Assembly: GCF_016862435.1 (NCBI RefSeq)
Contig: NZ_BOMY01000020.1
Coordinates: 62,001-126,000 of the forward strand
Source: Paractinoplanes tereljensis
GTDB taxonomy: Bacteria; Actinomycetota; Actinomycetes; Mycobacteriales; Micromonosporaceae
Length of the DNA stretch: 64,000 bases
Direction of reading: 5' to 3'
The notes beneath the pieces were generated by a model. That model did no database searches. It saw nothing but the letters and a program-made list of their open reading frames with translations, and was not told the origin of the DNA. Shown in pieces: positions 51,289 to 58,721 of the stretch. Every line of letters begins with the position of its first letter. Within the stretch, counting starts at the first letter, position 1. A program made the translations under genes and the position numbers.

Positions 51289-52236
51289 TCAACGGCATGC
51301 GGCAGAGGCGCCCGGTGTCGCCGGCCAATGCGAGGTCTGAGCTCGGGAGATACTCGGTAATATCACGCCTGCGACAGCGGCACCATCGGCGTCCGCTCGG
51401 AGCAGGGTGACCCCGGTGAGGTCCAGCCCGACCAGACAGGCACCACGGAGATCGGAGTCAGTCAGGTCCGCACCGGTGAGGCTCGCCCCGCGCAGGTCCG
51501 CATCGCGCAGGTCCGCGCCACGCAGCCGTCCGCCGGAAAGATTGGCCCCCCGCAGGTCGGCTCCGCCGAAGCCGGTACGAATCATCGTCGCACCGCGAAA
51601 CGACGCCGCCCGGGCGTCGGCTGCGTCCAGGCTCCGGTCGGACAGGTCGAGCCCGTCCAGCGTGGCGCCGACAAGCCCGGCCCCCTTCAAGGAGGACGGC
51701 AGGTCGCTCTGCGTGAATGCTTTCCCTCGCAGATCGGCAGGCGACGACGGCTTGGTGGCCGCGTCGGCGACCGGGCGATCGCCGAGCCAGGTGACGCCGT
51801 ACTGGTTGCCGAGGATGGTCACAACGCCTAGGACGATCGCCGCGACCGCGATCCATAGCCGGGCGCCACGGCGCAGCTCGAGATCCCCGACGAAGTTCAC
51901 CAGGACGACGAGCCCGACGAGAGCGGCAAGCACCGAACCCAGTGGACCGGCCCATTCTCCGGCCAGGAAAATTATCGCGATGCCGAGGCCAGGCCAGAGC
52001 CACAAGAGCTGGTCACGCAGGCGCGGTGGCTGCTCGGACGCTGCGTCCGCCCGCTCCGCCTGGCCCCGGGTCTGGGGCCGAAACCAGCGTCTTTCGGCCC
52101 CGGCGGCTCGCTGCAAGGCAGCCAACGCTGCGATGTCCGGGCCCCGCGTCGCGCCCTCCGCATCGGCTGTCTCCGAAGGCTCGTCGCTGCCAGAGAGACC
52201 TGATGAGGTGGGGTGATGGCGCGGACCGGTGGACAC
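51289..52236 (-). CDS. membrane-anchored pentapeptide-repeat protein
   Basis: 315 residues. A cytosolic N-terminus of about 85 residues is followed by three spans (LGIAIIFLAGEWAG, GSVLAALVGLVVLVNFVGDL, LWIAVAAIVLGVVTILG). The C-terminal right-handed quadrilateral beta-helix has about 18 pentapeptides, with A(D/N)LxG/R coils in a run (GGADLRGANLSGGRLRGADL). Cytosolic pentapeptide proteins can mimic DNA (Qnr/MfpA) but membrane-tethered ones are unexplained. GTG 52236 is the start. It is the last gene of a three-gene cassette, 30 nt after the previous gene. Confidence 0.8.
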   Translation of the reverse strand: MSTGPRHHPTSSGLSGSDEPSETADAEGATRGPDIAALAALQRAAGAERRWFRPQTRGQAERADAASEQPPRLRDQLLWLWPGLGIAIIFLAGEWAGPLGSVLAALVGLVVLVNFVGDLELRRGARLWIAVAAIVLGVVTILGNQYGVTWLGDRPVADAATKPSSPADLRGKAFTQSDLPSSLKGAGLVGATLDGLDLSDRSLDAADARAASFRGATMIRTGFGGADLRGANLSGGRLRGADLRDADLRGASLTGADLTDSDLRGACLVGLDLTGVTLLRADADGAAVAGVILPSISRAQTSHWPATPGASAACR

Positions 52237-52266
52237 CAGGACATGGTGCCAGACATTGACGGCCGT

Positions 52267-53283
52267 TCAATCGGTGGTGGGCTCTTCCGCGGCGTTCGCC
52301 GGAGTTTCGGGCACGGTGCCCTTCCACGGCGCATAGGTAATGTCAACGTTCGCATGGAGCCGAAACGCCTTCATCAACTGCTCGTTGTTGGCGATCTCGT
52401 CGTCGGTACTGTCCGGCTGCCGGATCCGGAGACGGTCGTACAGCTCGAAGCGGTTCAAGTCCACGAGGACGGCGAGACTCGTTCCGTATTCGTGAGCGAT
52501 GACAATGCTGCCACGGTAGGCGACGTACGACAGCAAGTACGGCACCAGACCTAGCAGCAGCCACGGACCGTGTCGCCACATGAAAAAGACCGTCAACAGT
52601 GTCGCCACTGCCCCGAGAAAGGAGGTTCGGACCGCCAGATCGAGCTGCACGCGTTGGTCTTCGACATAGCTGACCTCGCGCGGCTGCCCGACCATCGCCA
52701 AGCGGGGGGCCGCTTCAAGGATGCCGATGCCGTACGGCACACCCACTGCTGTCTCATACCGGCGGAGCACGTTGCCGAGTCGAGTGGGCAGAAACCAGCG
52801 GAGGTCGTCGGGGTAGGCATTCACCGCCCGGCTGAACTCGTCCGACTCGATCAGGTCCGCGATGGTCGTCGGAGTCGCGACCGCCAGGCTGGGCCCGAGA
52901 TCCGCCGCCCGGATCGCATTCAGCCCGGTGGCAAGGCGAGTATCCATCTGTAGGAACCGCCGCCGGTGATGGTTCATCCGCACCAGGGCGAACCAGCGAG
53001 CCGGAGCGGAGGTCCCCCAGTACCCCTCGAAGAACTGAACCAGCCCGAACTGCAAGGGATGTGACGCCAGCGCGACCACGAAGGACACCAGACTGACCGT
53101 CAGCAGGTCGCTGGGTGCGAGGTCAACCACGCCCGACCAGGACGGCCGCCCGCTCAGCGCACCCGTCTTCACCAGTAGAAATAGGTAGCAGACGAACACC
53201 ACCGAGGGCAGCGCACTGACCACGGTGAAATACCGACCGATCTTGCCAGCCGCGGAGCCTGCCGAAGACAACAGGTCGCTCAT
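52267..53283 (-). CDS. polytopic membrane protein of unknown family
   Basis: 338 residues. Two N-terminal spans (VVSALPSVVFVCYLFLLVKT; LLTVSLVSFVVALASHPLQF), a cytosolic domain of about 130 residues (RMNHHRRRFLQMDTRLATGL, then DDLRWFLPTRLGNVLRRYET), two more spans near 215-260, and a cytosolic end rich in acids (RIRQPDSTDDEIANNEQLMK). LPTRLGNVLRRYE is its most family-like motif. ATG 53283 overlaps the upstream gene's stop (ATGA), so the two are co-translated. I do not recognise a named family. Confidence 0.6.
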   Translation of the reverse strand: MSDLLSSAGSAAGKIGRYFTVVSALPSVVFVCYLFLLVKTGALSGRPSWSGVVDLAPSDLLTVSLVSFVVALASHPLQFGLVQFFEGYWGTSAPARWFALVRMNHHRRRFLQMDTRLATGLNAIRAADLGPSLAVATPTTIADLIESDEFSRAVNAYPDDLRWFLPTRLGNVLRRYETAVGVPYGIGILEAAPRLAMVGQPREVSYVEDQRVQLDLAVRTSFLGAVATLLTVFFMWRHGPWLLLGLVPYLLSYVAYRGSIVIAHEYGTSLAVLVDLNRFELYDRLRIRQPDSTDDEIANNEQLMKAFRLHANVDITYAPWKGTVPETPANAAEEPTTD

Positions 53284-53792
53284 GCGGGGATCCTTGTGCC
53301 ACAGGCCTCACAAGTCCATAGCCGGGCGCCGCGCAGACGAACGAAAAGGTTGTGGCAGCGACATAGTTTTGCAGCATTGACCTCGAACGCCCCGTGAGAG
53401 GGGCACCAGCCACTTGTGCGGATCGTCCAGCATTTCGGACAGAGACGCGCATCTGAGCTCTGGAGATGAGGGCGATCCGCTGCACATTCCCAGCCACCGA
53501 ACGGTAGAAGGTCGAACACCTTGGGCGGCAGGGCCACCGTGAGTAGGCCACATAAGCAGACATTGACCGCAAAGTATCCGCAGCTAACACACCGCAGGGA
53601 GTGGTCGGACGTCCAACGGACGGCACCATTACAAATGGGACACCAGCCGCCGCTGAGGTCATGTGCCCATCCCGGGGGCCTCTGCGGCGGCAATGCGCAG
53701 GCAGAGAAGATCGCCAGAGCCACACCGCCAGTACCTACGCACAGTGTCAGTCGGCAGATGAAGCGTAGATCGCGGATGAGGTTATCCACCAT
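53280..53792 (-). CDS. membrane protein with zinc-ribbon-like Cys clusters
   Basis: 170 residues from ATG 53792 (GGGGAG upstream). An N-terminal hydrophobic helix (LTLCVGTGGVALAIFSAC), then CxxC pairs: GGWCPICNGA and LRCVSCGYF, a second hydrophobic stretch (CLCGLLTVALPPKVFDLL), then LCPKCWTIR, GWCPSHG, LCRCHNLF and WTCEACGTRI. This gives at least two or three zinc ribbons. It is the first gene of the cassette with the membrane and pentapeptide proteins. No family is recognised. Confidence 0.6.
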   Translation of the reverse strand: MVDNLIRDLRFICRLTLCVGTGGVALAIFSACALPPQRPPGWAHDLSGGWCPICNGAVRWTSDHSLRCVSCGYFAVNVCLCGLLTVALPPKVFDLLPFGGWECAADRPHLQSSDARLCPKCWTIRTSGWCPSHGAFEVNAAKLCRCHNLFVRLRGARLWTCEACGTRIPA

Positions 53793-53961
53793 CGGTCACT
53801 CTCCCCTGACTGTACGTCGACAGTAGGGGGTGGGTGCGGCCATCCATCATCACCAAAACGGCCATTGCTCGGGCGGCGATTTCAGTACGCCCGCTTGTCG
53901 GAGGACCGTCAGCCAGTCGGCGCATTCGCAAATTGTGCCGCTCCGGCCCCGGGTCTCGGCG

Positions 53962-54345
53962 GCCTGGATTCAATGGCAGCCGCGGCACGTCGCTCGGGTC
54001 GGCGCGGTTGTGGCCACCGAAGACCGCATTGCGGTGATTGGCAGCTTAGGCCCCGCGCAAGATCAGCTGATCGCTCCCACCGGCTCGCGGCGCACCGACA
54101 GCGACGGGTGGGTGAGGCTCGGTGGCCGACCTCCCCACGCCGCGGGCCAACGCCGCCGCGGCCGCCTTCGGCGGGCGGGTCTGAGCGGTTGGCGGTACGG
54201 CGGGGGGTGAGCCACCGGTCGACGTGATGGAGCGCGACGACCGGCGGGCGAACCGCTGGTCGGCGTCCCCGGCACTACCCGAGGGCCGGGCGTGGCCGTG
54301 CTGCACAGCGTGTTCTACGTCGTTGGCGGTAACGTCGCCTCCGGC
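53962..54345 (+). pseudogene. decayed kelch-repeat gene fragment
   Basis: Kelch blades are recognisable across frames: AVVATEDRIAVIGS (about 54005-54045), then DLPTPRANAAAAAFGGRV ended by an in-frame TGA and resuming AVGGTAGGEPPVDVMERDDR with RWSASPALPEGRA. After a +1 shift it reads VAVLHSVFYVVGGNV. At least two frameshifts and one stop are present and both ends are missing, so no propeller can form. Confidence 0.6.
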
Positions 54346-54354
54346 CAGTTCGCG

Positions 54355-54384
54355 TTTTCAAGAACGCCTATAAGTGCCGAACAG
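54355..54384. repeat. direct repeat of 51194-51223
   Basis: A 30-bp segment beginning TTTTCAAGAACGCC matches 51194-51223 at 28 positions. It encodes the same C-terminal residues on the minus strand and marks a duplicated 3' end. Confidence 0.6.
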
Positions 54385-54745
54385 ACCCCTGATCGGAAGG
54401 GCGAGCAGTGACAGACCGTATGTTCGCACGGCGGACTTGAGGGCGGCCGCACTGCATCGGCCCGTGATGTAACCGTTCACGAGGTCGCCGATCAGGCCGG
54501 TGACGTAGCAGGCCGCGTCCTTGAGCCGATCGAACAGTTCCGAGAAGAACAGCCCTGACGGGTCGGCGTTGCTCAGCGGGTTTCCGGCGGCGCAGGCGTA
54601 CGGCTCGCGGGTCAGGACCTCGAGCGGGTCGAGAGTGATGAACTGGGCGGTCCGTGGGTCTTAGTAGCGCGCGCTGAGGTACAGGAAGCCGCTCTCCTCG
54701 TCCGTGTACTGGCCGTCGAAGCCCAGCGGCGTGGTAGGGCGAGAC
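54358..54745 (-). pseudogene. RHS/YD-repeat C-terminal remnant with in-frame stop
   Basis: The minus strand reads TPLGFDGQYTDEESGFLYLS then ARY-stop-DPRTAQFITLDP, followed by EPYACAAGNPLSNADPSGLF. This is the hallmark core end of RHS proteins, with TAA where the second Tyr of RYYDP should be. Past the core, about 60 residues (SELFDRLKDAACYVTGLIGD onwards) end GLFGTYRRS-stop, the place of a polymorphic C-terminal effector. The N-terminal thousand or more residues are missing. Confidence 0.7.
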
Positions 54746-54789
54746 AACTCTGCGATGTGGACAGCAGCCTGCCGTGCCTGTTACGCATG

Positions 54790-55491
54790 TCAGGCGTCCC
54801 GAGTGCGGAACGTCGCGATGGCGAGGACGGCGACAGCCGTGATCCAGGCGAGCAGGGTGAGTGCGCCGGTGCCCGGGGCGAGAACGGCGTCGGCCCCGGG
54901 CTGGTACAGCAAGCGGCCGGCTCGGTCGGGCAGCCAGCGGGAGTGCTCGGTGAACCCAGCCAGCAACGGCGAGGCGATCAGCACGAGCGTGAGCATGGCG
55001 ACCAGGGGCGGGACGAGTGATCGGGCCAGGACGGTCACCGCGAACCCGAGAAATCCGATCAGCACCAGGTATGCCGTCGCACCGGCTGGCGGCCAGCCGA
55101 TTCGAGTCGGCGGGTGGTGTCCGGCCGGGGTGACACGGGCGGACGCGAGAGCGGCTCCGAGCGCGGCGACGCTCGTGATCATCGAAGCGGCGAGATAGGC
55201 GACGGACTTGGCCGCCAGGACCACGAGCCGATTCGGCGTCGCGATCAGGGTGGTGCGGATCTGGTGTCCGGTGTACTCGGTCGAGACGGCGAGAACGCCC
55301 AGAAGAATGGGGCCGATCTGCAGGAACGGAATCGTCACCGGCAGGATGTCGGCCCCCTCGGTGGACGCGGTGACCACGGCGGCGAGAACCCCGCCGGCGG
55401 CGACGGTGCCGAGCATGGTGGCGACGGCCGCGGGAAGGCCGCGGAGCTTGACGATCTCCGCCGCGATCGCATCGCCGAGCGAGCGTGTCAT
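54790..55491 (-). CDS. ABC-2 type transporter permease
   Basis: 233 residues with six hydrophobic spans. VSTEYTGHQIRTTLIATPNR is the typical ABC-2 loop (SxEYxxxxIRxxLxxxPxR) found in small two-permease exporters. ATG 55491 overlaps the preceding permease stop by 4 nt. It forms a heterodimer with that permease, powered by the ATPase encoded first in the operon. The substrate is unknown; in actinobacteria such units often export peptides or give self-resistance. Confidence 0.85.
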   Translation of the reverse strand: MTRSLGDAIAAEIVKLRGLPAAVATMLGTVAAGGVLAAVVTASTEGADILPVTIPFLQIGPILLGVLAVSTEYTGHQIRTTLIATPNRLVVLAAKSVAYLAASMITSVAALGAALASARVTPAGHHPPTRIGWPPAGATAYLVLIGFLGFAVTVLARSLVPPLVAMLTLVLIASPLLAGFTEHSRWLPDRAGRLLYQPGADAVLAPGTGALTLLAWITAVAVLAIATFRTRDA

Positions 55492-56279
55492 GCGTCGCGC
55501 CGCACGAAAACGAGGGCGGACACGGTGAGCAGCCCGACGGCCCAGGCGGTCATGACGAGGCCACCCGGCAGCGGACCGAGCGGATGATCCATCGCGAAAG
55601 GGCCGCGGGCGAACAGTGTGAGCCCGGCGAGGTCAGGCAGGTAACGGGCGAGCGGCGTGAGCTTCGTGAGAAGCAGCGAGAACGACACCAGCGAACTGTT
55701 GACGATGAGGAAGATCAGCGGAATGACGCCACTGCGGGTGAGCACCGTGACGCTCACGGCGATGAGTGCCGTGAGCAGCCAATAGAGGGCGGCGCCGACG
55801 GATCGGGCGATCGTGTCGGTGAGGTCATCGGATGCTGCGGCCGCGCCGCCGACCACGAGGTGCGCGACGGTCAGGCAGGCGGGCATCGTGACCGCGGCCG
55901 TCACCGCCGTCAGGAGCACTACCGAAACCGCCTTCGCGATCAGCACGTGAAGCCGCCGCGGCGTCGCGGTGAGGGTCGTGGTGATCTGCCGGCCACCGCC
56001 CAACTCGGAGCTGTTGGCGGTGTATTCGCTGCTGATGACGACGACGCCGAGGATCACCGCGCCGACCGTGCCGAGCGGCGCGGCGGAGAACGCGGCCTCC
56101 ACCGGAGACGTGTAACCGACGAGATCGGTCCGGCCGGACTGAATCGCGTTACGGACGCTGAAAGCGTTCAGCAGGGTGATCCCGAGCGAGCCGATCGCGG
56201 TGATCGCGACGGCGACGAGCGACGCCGGTAGTGAGGCGGTCTTGGGCAGCTCGGCGGCGACGGCGCGCAGGAGCGTCAT
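55488..56279 (-). CDS. ABC-2 type transporter permease
   Basis: 263 residues from ATG 56279, which overlaps the ATPase stop by 4 nt. Six spans. The conserved loop is SSEYTANSSELGGGRQITTT then LTATPRRL, slightly longer than in its partner. It pairs with the next gene as a heterodimeric channel. Confidence 0.85.
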   Translation of the reverse strand: MTLLRAVAAELPKTASLPASLVAVAITAIGSLGITLLNAFSVRNAIQSGRTDLVGYTSPVEAAFSAAPLGTVGAVILGVVVISSEYTANSSELGGGRQITTTLTATPRRLHVLIAKAVSVVLLTAVTAAVTMPACLTVAHLVVGGAAAASDDLTDTIARSVGAALYWLLTALIAVSVTVLTRSGVIPLIFLIVNSSLVSFSLLLTKLTPLARYLPDLAGLTLFARGPFAMDHPLGPLPGGLVMTAWAVGLLTVSALVFVRRDA

Positions 56280-57001
56280 CGTGCCTCCTCGGCCCGGCCG
56301 GCGGCGGTGAGGGCGAAGAAGGCGTCCTCGAGAGTGGCGTAGCCCGCGGTGACCTTGTCGAACCGGCCGGCGGACGCGATCCGTCCACCGGCGATGATCA
56401 CGAGGTCGTCGGCGATCTCGGCGACCTCGCTCATCAGGTGGCTGGACAGCAGCACCGTCCCGCCCGCACCGGCGTGCTCCCTGAGCAGGGCGCGTATCCA
56501 CCGGATCCCGCCGGGGTCGAGCCCGTTGACCGGCTCGTCGAGCACGAGCGCCGACGGCTCGCCCAGGAGCGCGGCGGCAAGCCCGAGCCGCTGGCCCATG
56601 CCGAGGGAGAACCGGCCGACCCGGGTGCGCCCGGCGTCGGCGAGCCCGACCCGTTCAAGGACCTCGTCGACACGGCGTTTGGGCAGGCCGGACGCGCGCG
56701 CCAGCCACGTCAGGTGGTTGCGGGCGGTGCGGGAGCGATGGGCGCCGGGACCGTCCAGCAACGACCCGATCGTTCGCAAGGGCTCGCGCAGTCTCCGATA
56801 CGGCTGGCCGTCGATCAGGGCGTGCCCCCCGCTCGGATGATCCAGCCCGAGCAGGATGCGCAACGTCGACGACTTGCCCGCCCCGTTCGGCCCGAGGAAC
56901 GCCGTCACCCGGCCGGGCTGGGCCCGGAAGGAGACGTCGGACAGGACGAGGCGCGAACCGTGCCGCTTGGTGAGGCCTTCGATGCGAAGCATGCCGTTCA
57001 T
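56276..57001 (-). CDS. ABC transporter ATPase (DrrA/CcmA-like)
   Basis: 241 residues. Walker A is GPNGAGKSS, the Q-loop region GSLLDGPGAHRSRTARNHL, the signature FSLGMGQRLG, Walker B ALVLDEPVNGLDPGG, H-loop LLSSHLMSEV. The SLGMGQR signature is the usual form in ABC-2 drug or peptide exporters. It is the first gene of a three-gene operon divergent from a two-component system, which probably controls it. Confidence 0.9.
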   Translation of the reverse strand: MNGMLRIEGLTKRHGSRLVLSDVSFRAQPGRVTAFLGPNGAGKSSTLRILLGLDHPSGGHALIDGQPYRRLREPLRTIGSLLDGPGAHRSRTARNHLTWLARASGLPKRRVDEVLERVGLADAGRTRVGRFSLGMGQRLGLAAALLGEPSALVLDEPVNGLDPGGIRWIRALLREHAGAGGTVLLSSHLMSEVAEIADDLVIIAGGRIASAGRFDKVTAGYATLEDAFFALTAAGRAEEAR

Positions 57002-57112
57002 GCCACCAGGCGGGCCGGTTCACGGCATCGGACCGTGGCCCGGACTTCGCGCGGCTCGCTCGGACCCTGGTCTCTCGGACCCAGGGCCGAGGCGGGGACG
57101 GGCCGCGAAATC

Positions 57113-57118
57113 TAGACT
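57113..57118 (+). promoter_or_regulatory. -10 box for a leaderless kinase mRNA
   Basis: TAGACT, 6 nt, then ATG 57125, without a Shine-Dalgarno. Confidence 0.6.
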
Positions 57119-57124
57119 CGCCGG

Positions 57125-57979
57125 ATGGATATGGACCGGCCGAGGTGGCGTTCACACGCGTGGCTCCTCGCCGTCGTCCTGCTCGCGCTCCTCGCGTTCA
57201 TTTTGACCAGCACCGGCTCCGACGGCCTCGACTCGGCCTGGGTGACACTGACCATGGCCGCCGTCGCCACCGTCCTGGTGATCGCCTGGGCACTCGTTCG
57301 CACGCGAGCACAGCGCCGCCGATACGAGGACGAGCTCGCGGCGTGGGCGGCGGAGCGGGCCGCGCAGACCGAGCGCCTGCGCCTCGCGGCCGACCTCCAC
57401 GACCTCGTCTCCCACGGTCTGGGGCTGATCACCGTCCGGGCCGCCGCGGCGCGCAGCGTGACCGGGTCGGCCGGCGACGCGGAGCGGGCAAGCGCGCTGA
57501 CCGACATCGAACGCACCGGCCGCCGCACGACCCTGGAGCTGCGCCGGATGCTCGGCGTTCTGCGCGCTCCCGGCACCGCACCGCTGCGCCCGGCCGACAC
57601 TCTCGACGACCTTCCGGCGATCGTTGGTGACGCGACGGCCACCGGCCTGACCGTCAGCCTGCGAGCTGATGACATCGGTGACGTCTCCCCCGGCGTACAG
57701 CTCGTCGTCTGCGCCGTCGTCCGCGAGGCCCTGCACAACACCATGCGGCATGCCGGTCCGACCGACGTGCGCATCGATCTGCACCGCGACCGGGAGACGA
57801 TCGTCGTGGCGATCCGCGACGACGGGCCCCGAGACGGCTGGCCGGCCCAGCGGGGAGCCGGGCACGGCCTTGACGGCCTGCGCGAACGGATCGATGCACT
57901 CGACGGCACCCTGCACGCCGGCGCCATCGGCCCCGGCTTCCATGTGACCGCCCACATCCCCGACAGGGAGTCCCCGTGA
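57125..57979 (+). CDS. NarL-class sensor histidine kinase
   Basis: 284 residues. Two spans (LLAVVLLALLAFILTS; VTLTMAAVATVLVIAWALV) with almost no extracellular loop, so it probably senses the membrane itself. The HisKA_3 motif is RLRLAADLHDLVSHGLGLIT (His92), the N-box is EALHNTMRHAG, and the G-box is GHGLDGLRERI. It resembles LiaS/DesK-type intramembrane kinases next to ABC exporters. It overlaps the regulator gene by 4 nt. Confidence 0.9.
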   Translation: MDMDRPRWRSHAWLLAVVLLALLAFILTSTGSDGLDSAWVTLTMAAVATVLVIAWALVRTRAQRRRYEDELAAWAAERAAQTERLRLAADLHDLVSHGLGLITVRAAAARSVTGSAGDAERASALTDIERTGRRTTLELRRMLGVLRAPGTAPLRPADTLDDLPAIVGDATATGLTVSLRADDIGDVSPGVQLVVCAVVREALHNTMRHAGPTDVRIDLHRDRETIVVAIRDDGPRDGWPAQRGAGHGLDGLRERIDALDGTLHAGAIGPGFHVTAHIPDRESP

Positions 57980-58659
57980 CCACCGACTCCGGCCCACCGG
58001 CGATCCGAGTGCTCATCGCCGACGATCAGCCGCTGCTGCGGCACAGCCTGGCCACCCTCATCGGCGGCGCTCCCGGTCTGACCGTCGTCGCCGAGGCGGC
58101 CACCGGGCGGGACGCGGTGCGCCTGGCCCGCGAGCTCGCCCCCGATGTGATCCTCATGGACATCCGGATGCCCGGCGGCGACGGCATCGAGGCGACCCGT
58201 GACATCACGGCCGGCGCCGCGCCGTCGGTCTGCCGGGTGCTGGTGCTGAGCATGTTCGAGCTGGATGAGTACGTCTATGGTGCCCTCCGGGCCGGGGCCA
58301 GCGGCTTCCTCCTCAAGGATGCCCACCCGGCTCAACTTCTCGACGCGGTCCGCCGCACGCACGCCGGCGAGTCGCTGTTCGCACCGGCCATCCTGAGCCG
58401 GCTGGTCGAGCACTACGTGGACCATCCGGCGTTCTCGGCCGCCGGCCACCTCCACCAACTGACCGCGCGGGAGACGGAGGTGCTCACGCTGGTCGGTCGC
58501 GGGCTGTCCAACACCGAGATCGCCGATACCCTGCTGATCTCGGTCAAGACCGTCAAGACCCACATCGGCAGCCTTCTCGCCAAGGTCGCCGCCCGTGACC
58601 GCGCTCAGCTCGTCATCACCGCCTACGAGGGCGGCCTCGTCGCTCCTCGAGTGACATGA
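57976..58659 (+). CDS. NarL/LuxR family response regulator
   Basis: 227 residues from GTG 57976. The receiver has ADDQ, phospho-acceptor Asp62 (VILMDIRMPGGDG), Ser in VLSMFE and Lys in FLLKDAHP. The LuxR HTH is LTARETEVLTLVGRGLSNTE with IADTLLISVKTVKTHIG. It pairs with the preceding kinase and likely controls the divergent ABC-2 operon. Confidence 0.9.
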   Translation: MTTDSGPPAIRVLIADDQPLLRHSLATLIGGAPGLTVVAEAATGRDAVRLARELAPDVILMDIRMPGGDGIEATRDITAGAAPSVCRVLVLSMFELDEYVYGALRAGASGFLLKDAHPAQLLDAVRRTHAGESLFAPAILSRLVEHYVDHPAFSAAGHLHQLTARETEVLTLVGRGLSNTEIADTLLISVKTVKTHIGSLLAKVAARDRAQLVITAYEGGLVAPRVT

Positions 58660-58690
58660 CCCGGGCGGTTGATCCACTGCACCGCCCGGG
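58660..58690. terminator. bidirectional terminator between regulator and glucanase genes
   Basis: A perfect 10-bp inverted repeat, CCCGGGCGGT (58660-58669) and ACCGCCCGGG (58681-58690), lies one base past the regulator stop and about 30 nt past the convergent glucanase stop. Confidence 0.75.
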
Positions 58691-58721
58691 GTCCGTCACC
58701 GTGAGCGAGGCACCGAGGAGC

